Shown here: in pieces, positions 19,978-28,175 of the stretch
Position numbering within the stretch: position 1 is the first letter of the stretch
Layout of the letters: every line of letters begins with the position of its first letter
Origin: Hyphomicrobium_A sp963728165
GTDB lineage: Bacteria; Pseudomonadota; Alphaproteobacteria; Rhizobiales; Hyphomicrobiaceae
Reading direction: 5' to 3'
Assembly (NCBI GenBank): GCA_963728165.1
Contig: CAVSIY010000006.1
Location: 744,001 to 808,000 of the forward strand
Length of the DNA: 64,000 nt
Program-made: the position numbers and the translations under genes
The notes under the pieces: model-generated
Seen by the model: only the letters and a program-made list of their open reading frames with translations
Databases searched by the model: none
What the model was told of the DNA's origin: nothing

Positions 19978-21135
19978 ATGTTCAAGGAAAACAAGCAGAT
20001 CATCGGCGCCGCGCTGGCACTGGCGCTGAGCCTGGCGGCCACTCCCGCCCGAGCGGTGATCACGGATGCGCCGGCCCCCGCCAAGCCCAGCAAAATCAAG
20101 GTCGAGACGGTCGCCGACGGGCTCGAGCATCCCTGGTGCCTGCAGTTCCTGCCCGACGGCCGCTTGCTCGTCAGCGAGCGCCCGGGGCGACTGCGGCTCG
20201 TCACCAAGGACGGAAAGCTGTCCCAGCCCATCGCCGGAGTGCCTGAGGTCGCGGCCGTGGGCCAAGGCGGGTTGCTCGACGTGCTGCTGGCGCCCGACTA
20301 CGACAAGACGGGGACGATCTATTTCTCCTACGGCGAGCCGCGCGGGGAGGAAAAGAACGGCACCAGCGTGGCGCGCGCCAAGCTGGTGCTCGAGGGCGAG
20401 AGCGGGCATCTGGAGGATGTGAAGGTCATCTTCCGGCAGCAGCCGGCGTTCAAAAGTCCCTATCATTTCGGCTCGCGCCTCGTTTGGGCACGCGACGGCA
20501 CGTTGTTCATCACTACGGGCGAGCGCAATTTCGGACGCCAGGAGGCGCAAAATCCGGGGAACGACCTTGGCAAGGTCATCCGTATCAATCCCGACGGCAC
20601 CATACCCGACGACAACCCCAAGCTCCCTGGGTGGGCGCCTGAGGTCTGGTCGATCGGCCACCGCAACATGCAGGGCGCGGCCCTGCGTCCCGACACGGGC
20701 CAGCTCTATACGGTCGAGCACGGTGCCCGCGGCGGCGATGAGCTCAACCATCCCGAGAAGGGCAAGAACTACGGCTGGCCCATCATCACCTACGGCATCG
20801 ACTACAGCGGCGAAAAGATCGGCGAAGGCATCACCGCCAAGGAGGGCATGGAGCAGGCGGTCTATTATTGGGTGCCGTCGATCGCCACCTCTGGCCTCGC
20901 GTTCTACACGGGCGACCTGTTCCCTGACTGGAAGGGCAACGCCTTCGTCGGCGGTCTCGCCGGACAGCACATCGAGCGGCTCGTGTTTGACGGCGACGAT
21001 GTGGTGGCCGCAGAGGAGCTTTTGGGCGATGAGGGCAAGCGCATCCGCGACGTGCGCTCCGGCCCGGACGGCGCGCTGTGGGTGTTGACCGACGACACCG
21101 GCGAAGTGCTGCGCGTCACCCCCGCGGTCCGTTAA
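19978..21135 (+). CDS. PQQ-dependent aldose (glucose/sorbosone-type) sugar dehydrogenase, secreted
   Basis: 385 residues with a signal peptide (IIGAALALALSLAATPARA, cleavage near residue 30). The mature protein is the soluble-glucose-dehydrogenase six-blade propeller: GLEHPWCLQFLPDGRLLVSERPGRL, GQGGLLDVLLAPDYDKTGTIYFSYGEP, FGSRLVWARDGTLFITTGERN, WSIGHRNMQGAALRP, and VEHGARGGDELNHPEKGKNYGWP. This set is typical of the YliI/Asd branch that oxidises aldoses in the periplasm with PQQ and calcium. The convergent end is 95 bp from the next gene. Confidence 0.92.
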   Translation: MFKENKQIIGAALALALSLAATPARAVITDAPAPAKPSKIKVETVADGLEHPWCLQFLPDGRLLVSERPGRLRLVTKDGKLSQPIAGVPEVAAVGQGGLLDVLLAPDYDKTGTIYFSYGEPRGEEKNGTSVARAKLVLEGESGHLEDVKVIFRQQPAFKSPYHFGSRLVWARDGTLFITTGERNFGRQEAQNPGNDLGKVIRINPDGTIPDDNPKLPGWAPEVWSIGHRNMQGAALRPDTGQLYTVEHGARGGDELNHPEKGKNYGWPIITYGIDYSGEKIGEGITAKEGMEQAVYYWVPSIATSGLAFYTGDLFPDWKGNAFVGGLAGQHIERLVFDGDDVVAAEELLGDEGKRIRDVRSGPDGALWVLTDDTGEVLRVTPAVR

Positions 21136-21230
21136 CAACTTGTCATTTCGCGTCCATGCCGCTGCAACGGCCGCTGCGTCACACTCGCCGACACGGCATA
21201 ATTCTTCAGTTCTTTCGAGTGGAGGCGGCA

Positions 21231-21575
21231 ATGACGACAAGCAAAACAAACACGACCGATATGCGGGACAGGATGACGCCTGGTCTAGCTCTCTGCGCCG
21301 CCATGATCCTGATCCTCTCACCACTTCCAGCTAGCGCCTACACGGGCCAAGAACTGGCTAAGGGAGCAAAGGTCAGTATCGCCGAAGCGCGGGCCATTGC
21401 TTTGAAGGCGCACCCCGGTGCAATCACCGACGAAGAATTGGAAAAAGAACAAGGTGGAACTGGCCTTCGCTACTCTTTTGACATCAAAACTGGCTCCGAC
21501 ACACAGGAAGTCGGCGTCGACGCGCAGACCGGCACGGTGCTGGAGAACGCAAAGGAAGGTCCCAATCCTGACTAG
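21231..21575 (+). CDS. Secreted PepSY-domain protein
   Basis: 114 residues: an N-terminal hydrophobic signal (LALCAAMILILSPLPASA, cleavage after ASA) and one PepSY repeat (KVSIAEARAIALKAHPGAITDEELEKEQGGTGLRYSFDIKTGSDTQEVGVDAQTGTVLENAKEG). The sequence AL...PG.....E.E...G...Y.F.I......EV.VDA.TG.V is the PepSY signature. A GTGGAGGCGG ribosome region precedes the ATG. Role unknown, perhaps periplasmic chaperone- or inhibitor-like. It has its own terminator. Confidence 0.9.
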   Translation: MTTSKTNTTDMRDRMTPGLALCAAMILILSPLPASAYTGQELAKGAKVSIAEARAIALKAHPGAITDEELEKEQGGTGLRYSFDIKTGSDTQEVGVDAQTGTVLENAKEGPNPD

Positions 21576-21607
21576 GCCGATGCTCCGTGACATCGATCAG
21601 CGTGTTG

Positions 21608-21643
21608 GAAAATGGCCGCAGTAGTAAGGCCATTTTCTTATTG
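21608..21643 (+). terminator. Terminator of the PepSY-domain gene
   Basis: GAAAATGGCC at 21608-21617 pairs perfectly with GGCCATTTTC at 21628-21637 around a 10-base loop, followed by TTATTG. It begins 33 bp after the stop. Confidence 0.8.
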
Positions 21644-21821
21644 TGACACGGGGAGAAGCTATTCACTCTAGCTCGTGAACACGCTCGGACTGAGCGTCGC
21701 GGCGGCGGATAGGGAACAGTTGGGCCCTGTCGGCGCTTGACTCACGTCAACCGGGGCCCCGTAGTCCGGCGGCATAGTGTCGTCACAAGTTTGCCAGCGG
21801 CCATCCCCCGGAGGCCACCTC

Positions 21822-22022
21822 ATGACTGCGCATCTTTCCCGATCGAGCAGCCGGCTCCTCGAGCTGTCCTTCGTCGCGCCGCGCCCCTGCCGCTGCACTG
21901 GCTGCATCTGCCTGACGCCGCCGGAGCGCCGCGCGCTGCGCCGCGTCGGCCGCATCGTGCGTCAATGGAAACGCCAAGAACGGCGCGATGCCCGCCGCCG
22001 GCAACGGACGCAAGGCCGGTAA
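21822..22022 (+). CDS. Small basic, cysteine-containing hypothetical protein
   Basis: 66 residues with no family I recognise. A GGAGG ribosome site lies 7 bases before the ATG. The core CRCTGCICLTPPERRALRRVGRIVRQW has four cysteines within 12 residues and the tail is almost all Arg, Lys and Gln. It could be a small metal- or nucleic-acid-binding protein. The spacing of the cysteines is not a standard zinc ribbon. It lies alone between a terminator and ffh. Real coding status is uncertain. Confidence 0.4.
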   Translation: MTAHLSRSSSRLLELSFVAPRPCRCTGCICLTPPERRALRRVGRIVRQWKRQERRDARRRQRTQGR

Positions 22023-22201
22023 TTCCGGCCAGGTTGACAGCGCGGGCGCCTTAGAGGCATTGTCCGCGCCACTCAAGACGGTTCTGACACCAGAGCCGCC
22101 GCCCGGTCCGCGGAATGATCCATGAGACCGGGGGGTCAACACCCGCCAGCGCGTTGCGCCCGCGGGTGCATTTTCGTTTTGTGCGAGCGGACATAGGACG
22201 C

Positions 22202-23764
22202 ATGTTTCAATCGCTGTCAGACCGCCTCTCCGGCGTCCTCGACAAGCTGACGCGGCGCGGCGCGCTTACCGAGAGCGACGTCGGCGAGGCGATGCGCGAG
22301 GTGCGCCGCGCACTGCTCGAGGCCGACGTGGCGCTCGAGGTCGTCCGGGACTTCACCGAGAAGGTCAAAGCCAAGGCGATCGGCCAGGACGTCGTGCGCT
22401 CGATCACGCCCGGCCAGATGGTGGTCAAGATCGTCCACGACGAGCTCGTCGCCATGCTCGGCTCGGACGCAGCACCCATCGACCTCAACGCGGCGCCGCC
22501 CGTCGCCATCATGCTGGTCGGCCTGCAGGGCTCGGGCAAGACCACGACGACGGCCAAGATCGCCAAGCGGCTCACCGACCGCGACAAGAAGAAAGTGCTG
22601 ATGGCCTCGCTCGACACGCGCCGGCCGGCGGCGCAGGAGCAGTTGCGCGTGCTGGGCGAGCAGACCGGCATCGACACGCTCCCCATCATCGCCGGCCAGA
22701 CGCCGCAGCAGATCGCGCGGCGCGCGCTCGATGCCGGGCGCCTCGGCGGCTACGACGTCGTCATGCTCGACACGGCGGGCCGCACCCACATCGACGAAGC
22801 GTTGATGACGGAATCGGTCGAGGTCCGCGATATCGCGCATCCGCACGAGACGCTGCTCGTCGCCGACAGCCTCACCGGCCAGGACGCCGTCAACGTGGCG
22901 AAGGCGTTCGACGCGCGCGTCGGCATCTCCGGCATCGTGCTGACGCGCGCCGACGGCGATGCGCGCGGCGGCGCCGCCCTGTCGATGCGCGCCGTCACCG
23001 GCAAGCCGATCAAGCTTCTGGGCGTCGGCGAGAAGTGGGACGCGCTGGAGGACTTCCACCCCTCGCGCGTCGCCTCGCGCATCCTCGGTATGGGCGACGT
23101 CGTCTCGCTGGTGGAGAAGGCCGCGCAGACGATCGACGTCGCGAAGGCCCAGAAGATCGCCCAGAAGATGAAGCAGGGCGCCTTCGACCTCGACGACATG
23201 GCCGAGCAGCTAAAGCAGATGCAGAAGATCGGCGGCATGTCGGGCGTGCTCGGCATGATGCCGGGCATGGGCAAGATCAAATCGCAGATCGCCAGCGCCA
23301 ACCTCGACGACGGCATCCTGAAGCGCCAGCACGCCATCATCACCTCGATGACGCCGAAGGAGCGCCGCAACCCCAAGGTGCTCGACGCCAAGCGCAAGCG
23401 GCGCGTCGCGTCGGGCTCCGGCACCAAGGTCGAGGACGTCAACCGCCTCATCAAGATGCACCGGCAGATGGCGGACATGATGAAGACGCTCGGTCGCAAC
23501 AAGGGCATGCTCAACCGCCTGGTGAGGGGTGGCGGCGACGGCGCCCCGAGCGAGGCCGAGATGGCCGCCATGCAGGAGGAGCTCGGCAAGCTCGATCCCA
23601 AGGCGCTCGAGCAGCTCCCCAAAGACTTGAGGGACACGCTGCCCAAGGGCCTTCCGGGTCTCGGCGGCGGCGGCCTGCCGAAGCTGCCCGGGCTCGGCAG
23701 GGCTCTGCCCGGACTGGGCGGGGCCCTTCCCAAATTCCCCGGCGTGCCGGGAAAGAAGAAGTAG
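22202..23764 (+). CDS. ffh: Signal recognition particle protein Ffh
   Basis: 520 residues from MFQSLSDRLSGVLDKLTRRG. GTPase with G1 LVGLQGSGKTTTTAKIA, DTRRPAAQEQL, G3 DTAGR and G4 TRADGDARGG, followed by the methionine-rich M domain (QMQKIGGMSGVLGMMPGMGK, then RRNPKVLDAKRKRRVASGSGT) that binds 4.5S RNA and signal peptides. The C-terminus has an added low-complexity Gly/Leu/Pro/Lys tail (LPGLGGGGLPKLPGLGRALPG...) common in alphaproteobacteria. rpsP follows after 39 bp in the usual order. I did not find the SRP RNA gene in this window. Confidence 0.97.
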   Translation: MFQSLSDRLSGVLDKLTRRGALTESDVGEAMREVRRALLEADVALEVVRDFTEKVKAKAIGQDVVRSITPGQMVVKIVHDELVAMLGSDAAPIDLNAAPPVAIMLVGLQGSGKTTTTAKIAKRLTDRDKKKVLMASLDTRRPAAQEQLRVLGEQTGIDTLPIIAGQTPQQIARRALDAGRLGGYDVVMLDTAGRTHIDEALMTESVEVRDIAHPHETLLVADSLTGQDAVNVAKAFDARVGISGIVLTRADGDARGGAALSMRAVTGKPIKLLGVGEKWDALEDFHPSRVASRILGMGDVVSLVEKAAQTIDVAKAQKIAQKMKQGAFDLDDMAEQLKQMQKIGGMSGVLGMMPGMGKIKSQIASANLDDGILKRQHAIITSMTPKERRNPKVLDAKRKRRVASGSGTKVEDVNRLIKMHRQMADMMKTLGRNKGMLNRLVRGGGDGAPSEAEMAAMQEELGKLDPKALEQLPKDLRDTLPKGLPGLGGGGLPKLPGLGRALPGLGGALPKFPGVPGKKK

Positions 23765-23803
23765 CAAAATCACCAAGCAACCAGTGACGAAGGAAGAGCA
23801 GAA

Positions 23804-24196
23804 ATGTCCGTGAAGATCAGGCTGGCGCGCGGCGGCGCCAAGAAGCGGCCCTACTACTACGTCGTCGCGGCGCATACGACCTCGCCCCGTGACGGGCGCT
23901 ACATCGAGCAGATCGGCACCTTCAACCCGATGCTCAAGAAGGATGACGAGAACCGCATCAAGCTGAACCTGGAGCGCTGCAAGTACTGGCTCTCGGTCGG
24001 GGCGCTGCCGACCGATCGCGTCGCCCGCTTCCTCGATGCCGCGGGGCTGATGAAGCGCACGGCCTCCAACAACCCCAACAAGGCCAAGCCGAAGAAGAAG
24101 CGGGTGGAGCGCGAGGCCGCACAAGCGGAGAAGGCGAAGGCCGCTGCGGAAGCCGCTGCTGCCCCGGCGGAGGCCCCGGCCGAGCCGGCGGCCTGA
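23804..24196 (+). CDS. rpsP: 30S ribosomal protein S16
   Basis: 130 residues. The first 85 are the S16 fold (MSVKIRLARGGAKKRPYYYVVAAHTTSPRDGRYIEQIGTFNPM... and WLSVGALPTDRVARFLDAAGL). A lysine- and alanine-rich extension of about 45 residues follows (KPKKKRVEREAAQAEKAKAAAEAAAAPAEAP), as in other Rhizobiales. The ribosome site GAAGGAAGAG precedes the ATG. It is read with ffh. Confidence 0.97.
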   Translation: MSVKIRLARGGAKKRPYYYVVAAHTTSPRDGRYIEQIGTFNPMLKKDDENRIKLNLERCKYWLSVGALPTDRVARFLDAAGLMKRTASNNPNKAKPKKKRVEREAAQAEKAKAAAEAAAAPAEAPAEPAA

Positions 24197-24324
24197 GACC
24201 CCTGGGCAGACGTTCCGTACACAATCTTTGCGCGCATAGGAACTGTCGCTCAACCATGTCGCGCATTGTGTGTTGCGCCCCTTGGACCCGCCGCTAGGGT
24301 TTCCGGCGGACCGAGGGGCACGCC

Positions 24325-24684
24325 ATGCTCGAGGACGGCATCTATGGCTTGCGGTACACGGCCGAGCGCGCGGGCGAGGCTGAAGCCGGCAACGCGCTCG
24401 CCGTGCTGAGGGCGGGCAAGATCCTCGGGTCGGACCCCTGGGGCGGCGTGTTCGTGGGGTCGTGCGAGTTCGACCCGGCAGCCCGCCTCACCAAGGTGCG
24501 TCTGCAATTCGACGTGCCGCCCGAGGGCACGCTCATCACCGGTTTTTCTGCTGGCCCCACCGGGGCCGTGCTCGATATCGTCGGAGCTGTCGCAGGCGCG
24601 TCGCCCGTTGCGGCAACCGTCGTCGAGGTCGCGGGCACGCCCGTCAACGTCGAGCTCACCTATCTGGGGCCGCTTCCCAGCTAG
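24325..24684 (+). CDS. Small GrlR-like beta-barrel protein (tentative)
   Basis: 119 residues, no signal peptide, Gly/Ala/Val-rich. The start MLEDGIYGLRYTAERAGEAEAGNALAVLRAGKILGSDPWGGVFVGSCEFD has the DGIY ... GxxVLRxGKIxGSD..G.F.G.. pattern of the GrlR-like/T3SS-negative-regulator fold, an eight-strand calycin-like barrel. I base this on pattern memory, not alignment. There is no type III secretion gene nearby, so the name does not imply that function. It separates rpsP from rimM, which are usually adjacent; rimM starts 29 bp later. Confidence 0.6.
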   Translation: MLEDGIYGLRYTAERAGEAEAGNALAVLRAGKILGSDPWGGVFVGSCEFDPAARLTKVRLQFDVPPEGTLITGFSAGPTGAVLDIVGAVAGASPVAATVVEVAGTPVNVELTYLGPLPS

Positions 24685-24713
24685 CAGCAGAACCGAATTC
24701 GCTTCAGGTGGCG

Positions 24714-25262
24714 ATGATCGAGAAGAACCGCCGCATTCTCTTGGGCCGCATCGCCGCGCCCCATGGCATTCGCGGCGACGTTGTGATCGAAAGCTACGCT
24801 GGCGAGCCGCAGGCCATCGCCGCTTATGGTCCGCTCGAGAGCGAGGACGGCAAACGTCGGCTCGAAATCTCCGTCGTGCGCACGACGCCCAAGGGCGTCA
24901 TCGCCCACGTTGCCGGCGTCGATGATCGCAATGGCGCCGAAGCCCTCAAAGGCCTCACCCTTTATGTCGATCGCGTGCGTCTGCCCGCCGCCGCGGACGG
25001 CGAGTTCTACCGCGCCGATCTCGTCGGGCTCGCCGTCGAGGATCGCGAGGGACGCAAGATCGGCACCGTCGTCGCGGTGGAGAACTACGGCGCCGGCGAC
25101 ATCCTGGAGCTGCGCCTTGAGGGCAAATCCAAAACCGAGCTGATCCCGTTCACTGACGCATTCGTTCCGGTGGTCGACGTGGCCGGCGGGCGCATCGTCG
25201 TCGTGTTGCCGCAAACCGACGCCGAGGACGAGCCGCCTCGCCCTAAACCGGCTGGCCCCTGA
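24714..25262 (+). CDS. rimM: 16S rRNA maturation factor RimM
   Basis: 182 residues. The N-terminal RimM domain starts ILLGRIAAPHGIRGDVVIESYA; the PRC-barrel half begins FYRADLVGLAVEDREGRKIGTVVAVENYGAGDILEL and ends LIPFTDAFVPVVDVAGGRIVV. It assists 30S head assembly by binding S19. ATG at 24714 gives the canonical N-terminus; a GTG two codons upstream is possible. The last 20 bp overlap the convergent hydroxylase gene. trmD and rplS, the usual next genes, are absent here. Confidence 0.95.
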   Translation: MIEKNRRILLGRIAAPHGIRGDVVIESYAGEPQAIAAYGPLESEDGKRRLEISVVRTTPKGVIAHVAGVDDRNGAEALKGLTLYVDRVRLPAAADGEFYRADLVGLAVEDREGRKIGTVVAVENYGAGDILELRLEGKSKTELIPFTDAFVPVVDVAGGRIVVVLPQTDAEDEPPRPKPAGP

Positions 25263-26490
25263 GCATGCGCGGCAGCTCACCGGTGAGCCCCGCACCCTCG
25301 CCGACGAAGAAGCGTTTGAGTGCGGGCATGCGATCGACGAGGCCGAGGCCGAGCTCGCGCGCGGAGCGCAACAGCATCAGGTCGTTGGCGAACAGCCGGT
25401 TGAGCCCGTCGAACGTCGCGGCCGACACCACCGAATCGAACCGCCGCCAGCGCTCATAGCGTGCGAGCGCCTGCGCGTCGCCGGGATCGAAGCCCAGCCG
25501 CACCGCCTCGCTGACGACCTCGACGAGCGCGGCGACGTCGCGGAACGCCAGATTGAGGCCCTGCCCCGCCAAGGGATGCACGCCGTGCGCGGCATCCCCG
25601 ATGAGCGCGAACCGGTTGCCCACGTAGCGCCGCGCCAGATGCATCTCGAGCGGCCACGACTGGCGCGGGCCGTCGAGCGCGATGGCGCCGAGCTTGCCGC
25701 CGAACCGCTTCTCGACCTCGGCCAGAAAGCCTGCTTCATCGAGGGCAAGAATGCGCTTGGCCTCGCCCGCCTCCTCCGTCCACGTGATGCAGGCGCGGTC
25801 GCCCTTCAAAGGCAGGATCGCGAACGGTCCCGAAGGCAGGAAGTGCTGCACCGCCCGCGCCTGGTGCGGACGCTCGTGGCGCACGCTCGTCACGATGCCG
25901 ATCTGCGGATAGCTCCAGCCGACGACCTTGATGCCCGCCGCCTCGCGCAGGCGCGAGCGCCGGCCTTCCGCGGCAACGAGCAGCGAGGCGCAGAGCTCTG
26001 CCCCCTCGGCGAGGCGCACGCGCGCCTCTGTCTCACCGCTCACGAAATCCCGGGCCTCGGCCTGCGCGATCCATTCGATCGAAGCGATGCTGCTCACGGC
26101 CCGGCTCAGCGCCTGATGCAGCACGCTGTTGGGGACGATGTAGGTTGCCGGATCGCCCGCATCGGTGACGTTGTCGTAGGTGAGGAGCACGGGACGCACG
26201 CCGGCACTGAGGCTCGAATCCGTGATCTCGATGCCCATGACGGGCTGCGCCTCGCCGGCAACGGCCGGCCACACGCCCAACACCTCGAGCATGCGCTTGG
26301 AGGCGGCAGAGAGCGCCGAGGCGCGGGCGTCCGGCTCCCCTGAGGTGCCCGGACCTGCCCCGCGATCGATCAGCGCGATTGAGAGGTCAGGCCCGAGTGC
26401 CTGGCTCAAGCCGCAGGCGAGCGCGAGGCCTGCGAAGCTCGCACCGGAGATCGCAACGTCGAAGCTCTTGGAAGTGTCTGTCGGCGCCAT
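25243..26490 (-). CDS. UbiH/UbiF/COQ6-family FAD-dependent hydroxylase
   Basis: 415 residues. FAD-binding N-terminal loop DVAISGASFAGLALACGL and the second FAD motif RFALIGDAAHGVHPLAGQGLNLAFRDVAAL are those of ubiquinone-ring hydroxylases. RASALSAASKRMLEVLGVW is the typical substrate-domain start. It would hydroxylate the aromatic ring of a ubiquinone intermediate; which position is not decidable by eye, so no symbol. The stop overlaps the rimM end by 20 bp, tail to tail. tesB is divergent 114 bp upstream. Confidence 0.9.
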   Translation of the reverse strand: MAPTDTSKSFDVAISGASFAGLALACGLSQALGPDLSIALIDRGAGPGTSGEPDARASALSAASKRMLEVLGVWPAVAGEAQPVMGIEITDSSLSAGVRPVLLTYDNVTDAGDPATYIVPNSVLHQALSRAVSSIASIEWIAQAEARDFVSGETEARVRLAEGAELCASLLVAAEGRRSRLREAAGIKVVGWSYPQIGIVTSVRHERPHQARAVQHFLPSGPFAILPLKGDRACITWTEEAGEAKRILALDEAGFLAEVEKRFGGKLGAIALDGPRQSWPLEMHLARRYVGNRFALIGDAAHGVHPLAGQGLNLAFRDVAALVEVVSEAVRLGFDPGDAQALARYERWRRFDSVVSAATFDGLNRLFANDLMLLRSARELGLGLVDRMPALKRFFVGEGAGLTGELPRMLRGQPV

Positions 26491-26604
26491 GCGTCACCCA
26501 GCGAACGCGACTGCAGCCGCGGTTGTTGACACGCCGCGCGTCAACGCGACCATTACGCCGCTGCTCGTGAAGCGTAACAGAAAATCAGACCCCCGCGAGG
26601 CCCC

Positions 26605-27528
26605 ATGCCTGCTCGTCCCGACTCTGCCCCATCCGACCCTGCACCCACGCCCAATGCGGCGCTTAAAGAGCTGCTCGCCACGCTCACCTTGGAGCCGCTC
26701 GAGGACAATCTCTTCCGCGGCGCGCGCGGCCGCGATGGCTGGCAGCGCGTCTATGGCGGCCAGGTGCTCGGGCAGGCGATCATAGCGGCGGCACAGACCG
26801 TCGACCCGGCCCGGTCGATCCACTCTCTGCATGGCTATTTCCTGCTCGCCGGCGACCCCTCGTTGCCGATCATCTACGACGTGGAGCGCATCCGCGAAGG
26901 CGGCAGCTTCACCACGCGGCGGGTCAAGGCCATCCAGCACGGGCGCGCCATCTTCTCCATGAGCGCCTCGTTCCAAAAGCTCGAGGAGGGGCTCGATCAT
27001 CAAAGCGCCATGCCCGACGTCCCCCCGCCCGAGGCGCTGCCCGATCCCAAGGAGCTCATCGGCCAGCTGATCGATCGGCTGCCCGATTCCATGCGCCGCT
27101 ACTTCGAGCGCGAGCTGCCCATCGACATGCGCGTCGTCGACGTCTCGCGCTATCTGAGCCGCGACAAGAAGGACCCCGTCCAGCACATCTGGATCCGCAC
27201 GGCAGGCCCCTTGCCCGACGACCCGGTCTTGCACCAGGCCGTACTCGCCTACGCTTCCGACTTCACCCTTCTCGACACCGCGCTCATCGCCCACGGAAAG
27301 CTCCTGTTCGATGCCGACATGCAGCTTGCGAGCCTCGATCACGCCCTCTGGTACCACCGGGCGTTTCGCGCCGACGAATGGATGCTCTACGTGCAGGACA
27401 GCCCCAGCGCATCGGGCGCGCGCGGATATTGCCGAGGCACCATCTACGCACGCAACGGCAGCCTGATCGCTTCCGTCGCTCAAGAAGGCCTGATGCGAAA
27501 ACGACGATCAGATTTCGTGCCCAGTTGA
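26605..27528 (+). CDS. tesB: Acyl-CoA thioesterase II
   Basis: 307 residues with the double hotdog fold. The first hotdog has FRGARGRDGWQRVYGGQVLGQAIIAAAQTVDPARSIHSLHGYFLLAGDPSLPIIYDVERIREGGSFTTRRVKAIQHGRAIFSMSASF, and the second LDTALIAHGKLLFDADMQLASLDHALWYHR, with the catalytic Asp in LDHALW. It hydrolyses medium and long acyl-CoAs to free fatty acid. A purine-rich CCCGCGAGG site precedes the ATG. Standalone gene; divergent from the hydroxylase. Confidence 0.94.
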   Translation: MPARPDSAPSDPAPTPNAALKELLATLTLEPLEDNLFRGARGRDGWQRVYGGQVLGQAIIAAAQTVDPARSIHSLHGYFLLAGDPSLPIIYDVERIREGGSFTTRRVKAIQHGRAIFSMSASFQKLEEGLDHQSAMPDVPPPEALPDPKELIGQLIDRLPDSMRRYFERELPIDMRVVDVSRYLSRDKKDPVQHIWIRTAGPLPDDPVLHQAVLAYASDFTLLDTALIAHGKLLFDADMQLASLDHALWYHRAFRADEWMLYVQDSPSASGARGYCRGTIYARNGSLIASVAQEGLMRKRRSDFVPS

Positions 27529-27649
27529 TAGGCAGTTTGTAACATTTGCCTAATTTCGCGGCATGTTGTGGCGTCTCTGTGTCAGTCCCGCTCCTCCGTG
27601 CTCAGTCTTTGTTCAAAGAATCCAATGAGTTGGTGCAGCACCCCCAATC

Positions 27650-27665
27650 TGGCACGCCTCTTGAC
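27650..27665 (+). promoter_or_regulatory. Sigma-54-type promoter of glnK-amtB
   Basis: TGGCACGCCTCTTGAC matches the -24/-12 consensus TGGCACG-N4-TTGCT at all conserved positions except A for C after the -12 TTG. It lies 107 bp before glnK, in a 244-bp leader without a gene. Nitrogen-limitation control through NtrC and RpoN is the usual mode for glnK-amtB. I see only a half-site-like TTGGTGCA at 27630-27637, not a full NtrC enhancer. Confidence 0.65.
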
Positions 27666-27772
27666 TCCGTTCTAGGTCGGCAACCTACGCCTAACGGGTC
27701 CTGGCGCCAGAAACTTTGCTTTGTCCGAGGCCCGTAGTGCCAGTTGCGGACAATAGGGAGAGGGGTGCTCGA

Positions 27773-28111
27773 ATGAAGTTGATTACCGCAATAATCAAAC
27801 CCTTCAAGCTCGAGGAGGTGCGCACCGCGCTGACCGATCTCGGCTTGCAGGGAATGACTGTCACGGAGGTAAAGGGCTACGGCCGGCAAAAGGGACATAC
27901 GGAGATCTACCGCGGCGCTGAATACGCCGTGAGCTTTTTGCCCAAGATCAAGATGGAGATCGTCGTCCCGTCTGCTCAAGTCGACAAGGCGCTCGAGGCC
28001 ATTCAGCGCGCCGCCAAGACCGGCCAAATCGGCGACGGAAAGATCTTTGTTTCGCCAGTAGAGCACACCGTACGCATTCGCACCGGCGAAGCAGACGATA
28101 ACGCGCTTTAG
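27773..28111 (+). CDS. glnK: PII nitrogen-regulatory protein
   Basis: 112 residues, the standard PII length. The T-loop is complete (VKGYGRQKGHTEIYRGAEYAV) with Tyr51 for uridylylation by GlnD, and the B-loop and C-loop appear in GKIFVSPVEHTVRIRTGE. It binds ATP, ADP and 2-oxoglutarate, and blocks AmtB when nitrogen is plentiful. Placed 64 bp before amtB, which marks it as the transporter-linked GlnK and not GlnB. Ribosome site GGGAGAGGGG precedes the ATG by 7 bases. Confidence 0.96.
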   Translation: MKLITAIIKPFKLEEVRTALTDLGLQGMTVTEVKGYGRQKGHTEIYRGAEYAVSFLPKIKMEIVVPSAQVDKALEAIQRAAKTGQIGDGKIFVSPVEHTVRIRTGEADDNAL

Positions 28112-28175
28112 ACGTGACCTGGCCGCTCGGCCGAACAACGCATAAGTCGACACGAAGGGAAGGGGAGTTCACACT

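Noticed and set aside
21576..22201. SRP (4.5S) RNA near ffh
   Set aside because: I looked for the conserved GGAA tetraloop hairpin with the asymmetric loop and did not find it; the gap contains a terminator and a small frame only.
27529..27560. TAGGCA ... TGCCTA inverted repeat after tesB
   Set aside because: Six-base arms with a 12-base loop and no T tract; too weak to call a terminator.
27630..27642. NtrC enhancer before glnK
   Set aside because: Only a half-site-like TTGGTGCA is present, and it lies too close to the -24 element to act as an enhancer.
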